A DNA stretch of 64,000 nucleotides from Strigamia acuminata (lineage: Eukaryota; Arthropoda; Chilopoda; Geophilomorpha; Linotaeniidae), in NCBI GenBank assembly GCA_949358305.1, contig OX442314.1, forward strand, positions 59,901,369-59,965,368, given 5' to 3'. The translations under genes and the position numbers were made by a program. Shown piece by piece: positions 61,372-64,000 of this stretch (positions within the stretch are counted from its first letter, which is position 1; each line of letters starts with the position of its first letter). The notes beneath the pieces were generated by a model, which had not been told where the DNA came from, searched no databases, and saw nothing but the letters and a program-made list of their open reading frames with translations.

Positions 61372-62170
61372 TGTCCTTCTAGGTGTCCGTAGGTAAACTA
61401 AAGCTTAAAGCTCGGCTTAAAGATTCGTTCTGTCTTCACTTTTACGAGATTGTCCGTGATTTTCGTATGTGAATCCCGTAGTAATGTTTCACAAGCACGG
61501 TACGAAGCGGGCAGATTTATGCCTATCGTTTTCTCGATTAGAATTCACCTTTCCATTCTAATTTAACTTAGATTCTGAGACTTTGAACGAGGTAAGGTAA
61601 GCGTACAACTCATACAACCAACAAATTAGTTTATAATTATTAAAATCTCTTATTTTTTCCTCCAGTGCTAATGCGTAATGAGGACAGAAAATTCCTTCAA
61701 TTCATCCCGGACAAAAGAAAAAGAAGAAAAAGTTTCCGAATTTATTTACAAGTTTCTTAAAACGTTTCTTCAAATCTCTTACGTCGTGTGTATGCTGTGG
61801 TTAAATATTTATTTGTTATTTTTTAAATTTAATGGTTTCCATTCTCAGCATGGTTTGCAAGGGGGTGTAAAATCCAACTCTCTACCTCCACGTGGTCACC
61901 CCTGGATAAACTGATGATTTAAGATGTCTCAGCGGAACCAGAAGAGAGCTCTGGTCATTTGCAAATTTATTTATTGCATTTTATTTGTATTTTTTAACAT
62001 TTCTTTTATTCATTTCATTATATCCCTTTATGAATGTGGCATTTACATGACCTTGTTAATGTAAGCCTGTATTCCTCTATGAATATGGCATTTACACGAC
62101 TTGTAATGTAAGCCCGCATTCCTCCATGAAATTTGTATTGTCTGCATTCTCACACGTGTGGCATTTGATT
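61372..62170 (+). repeat. Dispersed repeat family R1, copy 2
   Basis: Second copy of the family at 6456-7805, same orientation and block order; shorter by about 550 bp, mainly in the segment between the AAAGATTCGTTCT block and the GTGTAAAATCCAACTC block. Confidence 0.6.
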
Positions 62171-63234
62171 TTTGCAGTAGATTCGTTTTCAGTAGAAACA
62201 AGATGAGTCCTGTTTCAGATGAAATAGAGGAGGCGCAGTTTGTTTCGGTTATAACTTAGGAGTGAAGATTTCCAAGCGATGGCAGCACGGAAACAATTTC
62301 AGTGTTGTTGTAAAATGTACATAGATTTTGTTACACAGTATGGAAATATCTACACGTTATTATGTGCTAACAAAACAGTTACTTATGTCATTTGTAGGTC
62401 ATTATGGTTGGCAATCCTCGCAAAATAACTTCTTCTAGGAAATTCTTCTGACAAATTGCCAAAATCAGCCAAAAATTTGAAAATGCCAAAAACTAGAGAA
62501 ATCGATCGGAAATGAGCTAGAAAATTGATTAATCATCGCATTCCACTGCTTATCTGTTTCATTTGCAGAGATATGTGCGAAAAACCAAGTTTTCTGGCTG
62601 ATTTTTCTCTTGAAAAATTCCGTTTTTTGCCCATTTGTGAGAAACAGTCTGGTTTCAGCACAATTGTAAATCAAAATTTATTTGTGGTAATCACAAATTA
62701 CAGATAGAACAACGTGTCTGACACCTTATTTTGTCAAGTCATAAAAAAATTGTGTTAAAGAGTATTATTTAGTTTAGAAAAAGAGCTTTATTTTAACTTT
62801 TTTGGTGAAAACCTATCTAAAAATAAGCAGATTAATTTCATGATAATAATCCAAATAAAAATGGTTATTGACAAAACTATAAAAAGTTCTCTTCGAGGCC
62901 ACAGATTAGTATAGAGTGTTCTACTAATCTGCGTTCGAGGCTTTATAATAAATTGTGTCAGTCTTAAAGTGAGCAATTAATTGGACATTGTGGGTGAGGC
63001 AAAATCAGAATCAAAGGAGAGAGAAAAATATTCAACCTGTTTATTAACTACTTAGCCAAAGACTCACAATAATACATTACAATAAAGCTCATGAATTCAT
63101 AACACTAAAAGGTCAAGTTAACAAACACTAATTATGACCTTTGAACCAATTTAACACTCACAATAATATAAAAGGTCAGCTAGAATCCCTGAGGGGTTTA
63201 TAAATGAAGCCCCATTACAATGTCAAAAATTTTA
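62171..63234. other. No gene recognised
   Basis: AT-rich. ORFs at 62465-62976 on both strands lack features. Nothing else supported. Confidence 0.35.
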
Positions 63235-63380
63235 AAATACTGAATAGCCTCTGAAAATGATGAATGGGCACAAGGCTTCAAAATGCCTTAGATCGAGCGT
63301 CAAGTTGATCAATCGAGTGATATGAAAAATTTCCACCCCATTAGCATAGGCCATCACTCTTTGTCGGAATTAGTGTGTTT
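63235..63380 (+). repeat. Dispersed repeat family R4, copy 2
   Basis: Second copy of the family at 43985-44130, same orientation. Confidence 0.65.
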
Positions 63381-64000
63381 TGGGCAAAGTAAACCATTTT
63401 AGGGTCTGTTCAAGGGTAGAAAGGTGACTTTATTTCTAAACTTAAATTATTACCTTTATTCAATGTGATTGAATACAAAACTTAAATTATACTTGTACTA
63501 AATAAATAAAGATAACGAAACTCAAATCAAACATAATCAAATTATTAACTTACCTTAAATTTAAACCTAAAGAAAATCAAAGGTAGATAAATAACAATCA
63601 ATAATAATTTCAAATTCAAAAAGGCTCTGGTTAAAGGGATAAGGCATTCAAGGTGCCAGTCCTAGAAGACCAAGAGATGAGCATGGTTTGAACCTCAGCA
63701 CAGAACTGACTTAATTCAGCACTGTGGCTTAGCAAGTAAGCTAGGTTTTCCAGCTACAAAGTTTAATGGTCCAATAGTGCCAAGTGCATAAAACACTCGA
63801 CGCCATCTAGCGGGAGTTTTCGAAATGATTAAATCAAACTATGTTTGGACTCACAATATCTTGCTGCCAGAGACGTTGAACTCATTTCACATGGGGAGCA
63901 CGGTCCATTTCACAGTGACCTCAAGTTTCTTAAAAGATGGTTGTAGAAATCTGCGAGGGAGGACTCGAGTCTCCACACACATCTCAAGGTCCCAACGGGT
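63381..64000. other. No gene recognised
   Basis: AT-rich end of the window; GGTGACTTTATTTCTAAAC near 63425 resembles the LTR-like polyadenylation region seen in other repeats, read on the minus strand. No boundaries found. Confidence 0.3.

Overview
The window is animal nuclear DNA: AT-rich, intron-bearing and dominated by transposable elements. A split gene of the divergent ionotropic glutamate receptor (IR) family on the minus strand points to a protostome, most likely an arthropod; the species cannot be named from the sequence. Nothing prokaryotic is present.

Two complete LTR retrotransposons of the Ty3/gypsy type fill much of the window, both on the plus strand. Element A spans 11508-24531, with 1040-bp LTRs that differ at two noticed positions and a 4-bp target duplication AAGT. 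Element B spans 46145-60525, with 674-bp LTRs that look identical and a target duplication CCAT. Both have the order LTR, primer site, gag, pol (-1 overlap), a third ORF of about 930 codons (ORF3), polypurine tract, LTR. ORF3 sits where env would be but is not an envelope protein. It starts with a DnaJ-like pair of CxxCxGxG motifs, has a disordered middle, and ends with two helical regions shared by A and B. Each copy has one break: A has a frame change between the RNase H and integrase parts of pol, and B has an in-frame TAG in gag. Both carry in-frame slippery heptamers at the gag/pol junction. Gag has an HxC...CPVC motif instead of the usual CCHC knuckle, and the linker between RNase H and integrase carries AT-hook motifs. 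A solo LTR (45120-45952, minus) comes from a third, related family.

Other mobile DNA: a copia integrase scrap (1927-2300); a gag-like gene with a CCHC knuckle and no pol (4268-5299); a small element with 8-bp target duplications and an array of inverted 14-mers (10651-11143); a TA-target MITE (27466-27957); a TIR element containing five tandem hairpin units (32778-34401); an internally deleted copia element (39590-42578); a gypsy RT scrap (about 44152-44361); a 253-bp solo LTR inside an 11-bp satellite (25908-26160); a 20-bp satellite (44895-46138); and four dispersed repeat families seen twice each.

Host genes are sparse. The IR gene probably runs from 36357 down to 26837 (minus): four 3' exons have perfectly compatible splice phases, two 5' exons encode a signal peptide and N-terminal domain, and the middle is unresolved because its introns are full of repeats. 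A possible second minus-strand gene lies at 37290-38563. A broken Ulp1/C48-like peptidase ORF lies at 8742-9311. The remaining stretches show no gene I can support.
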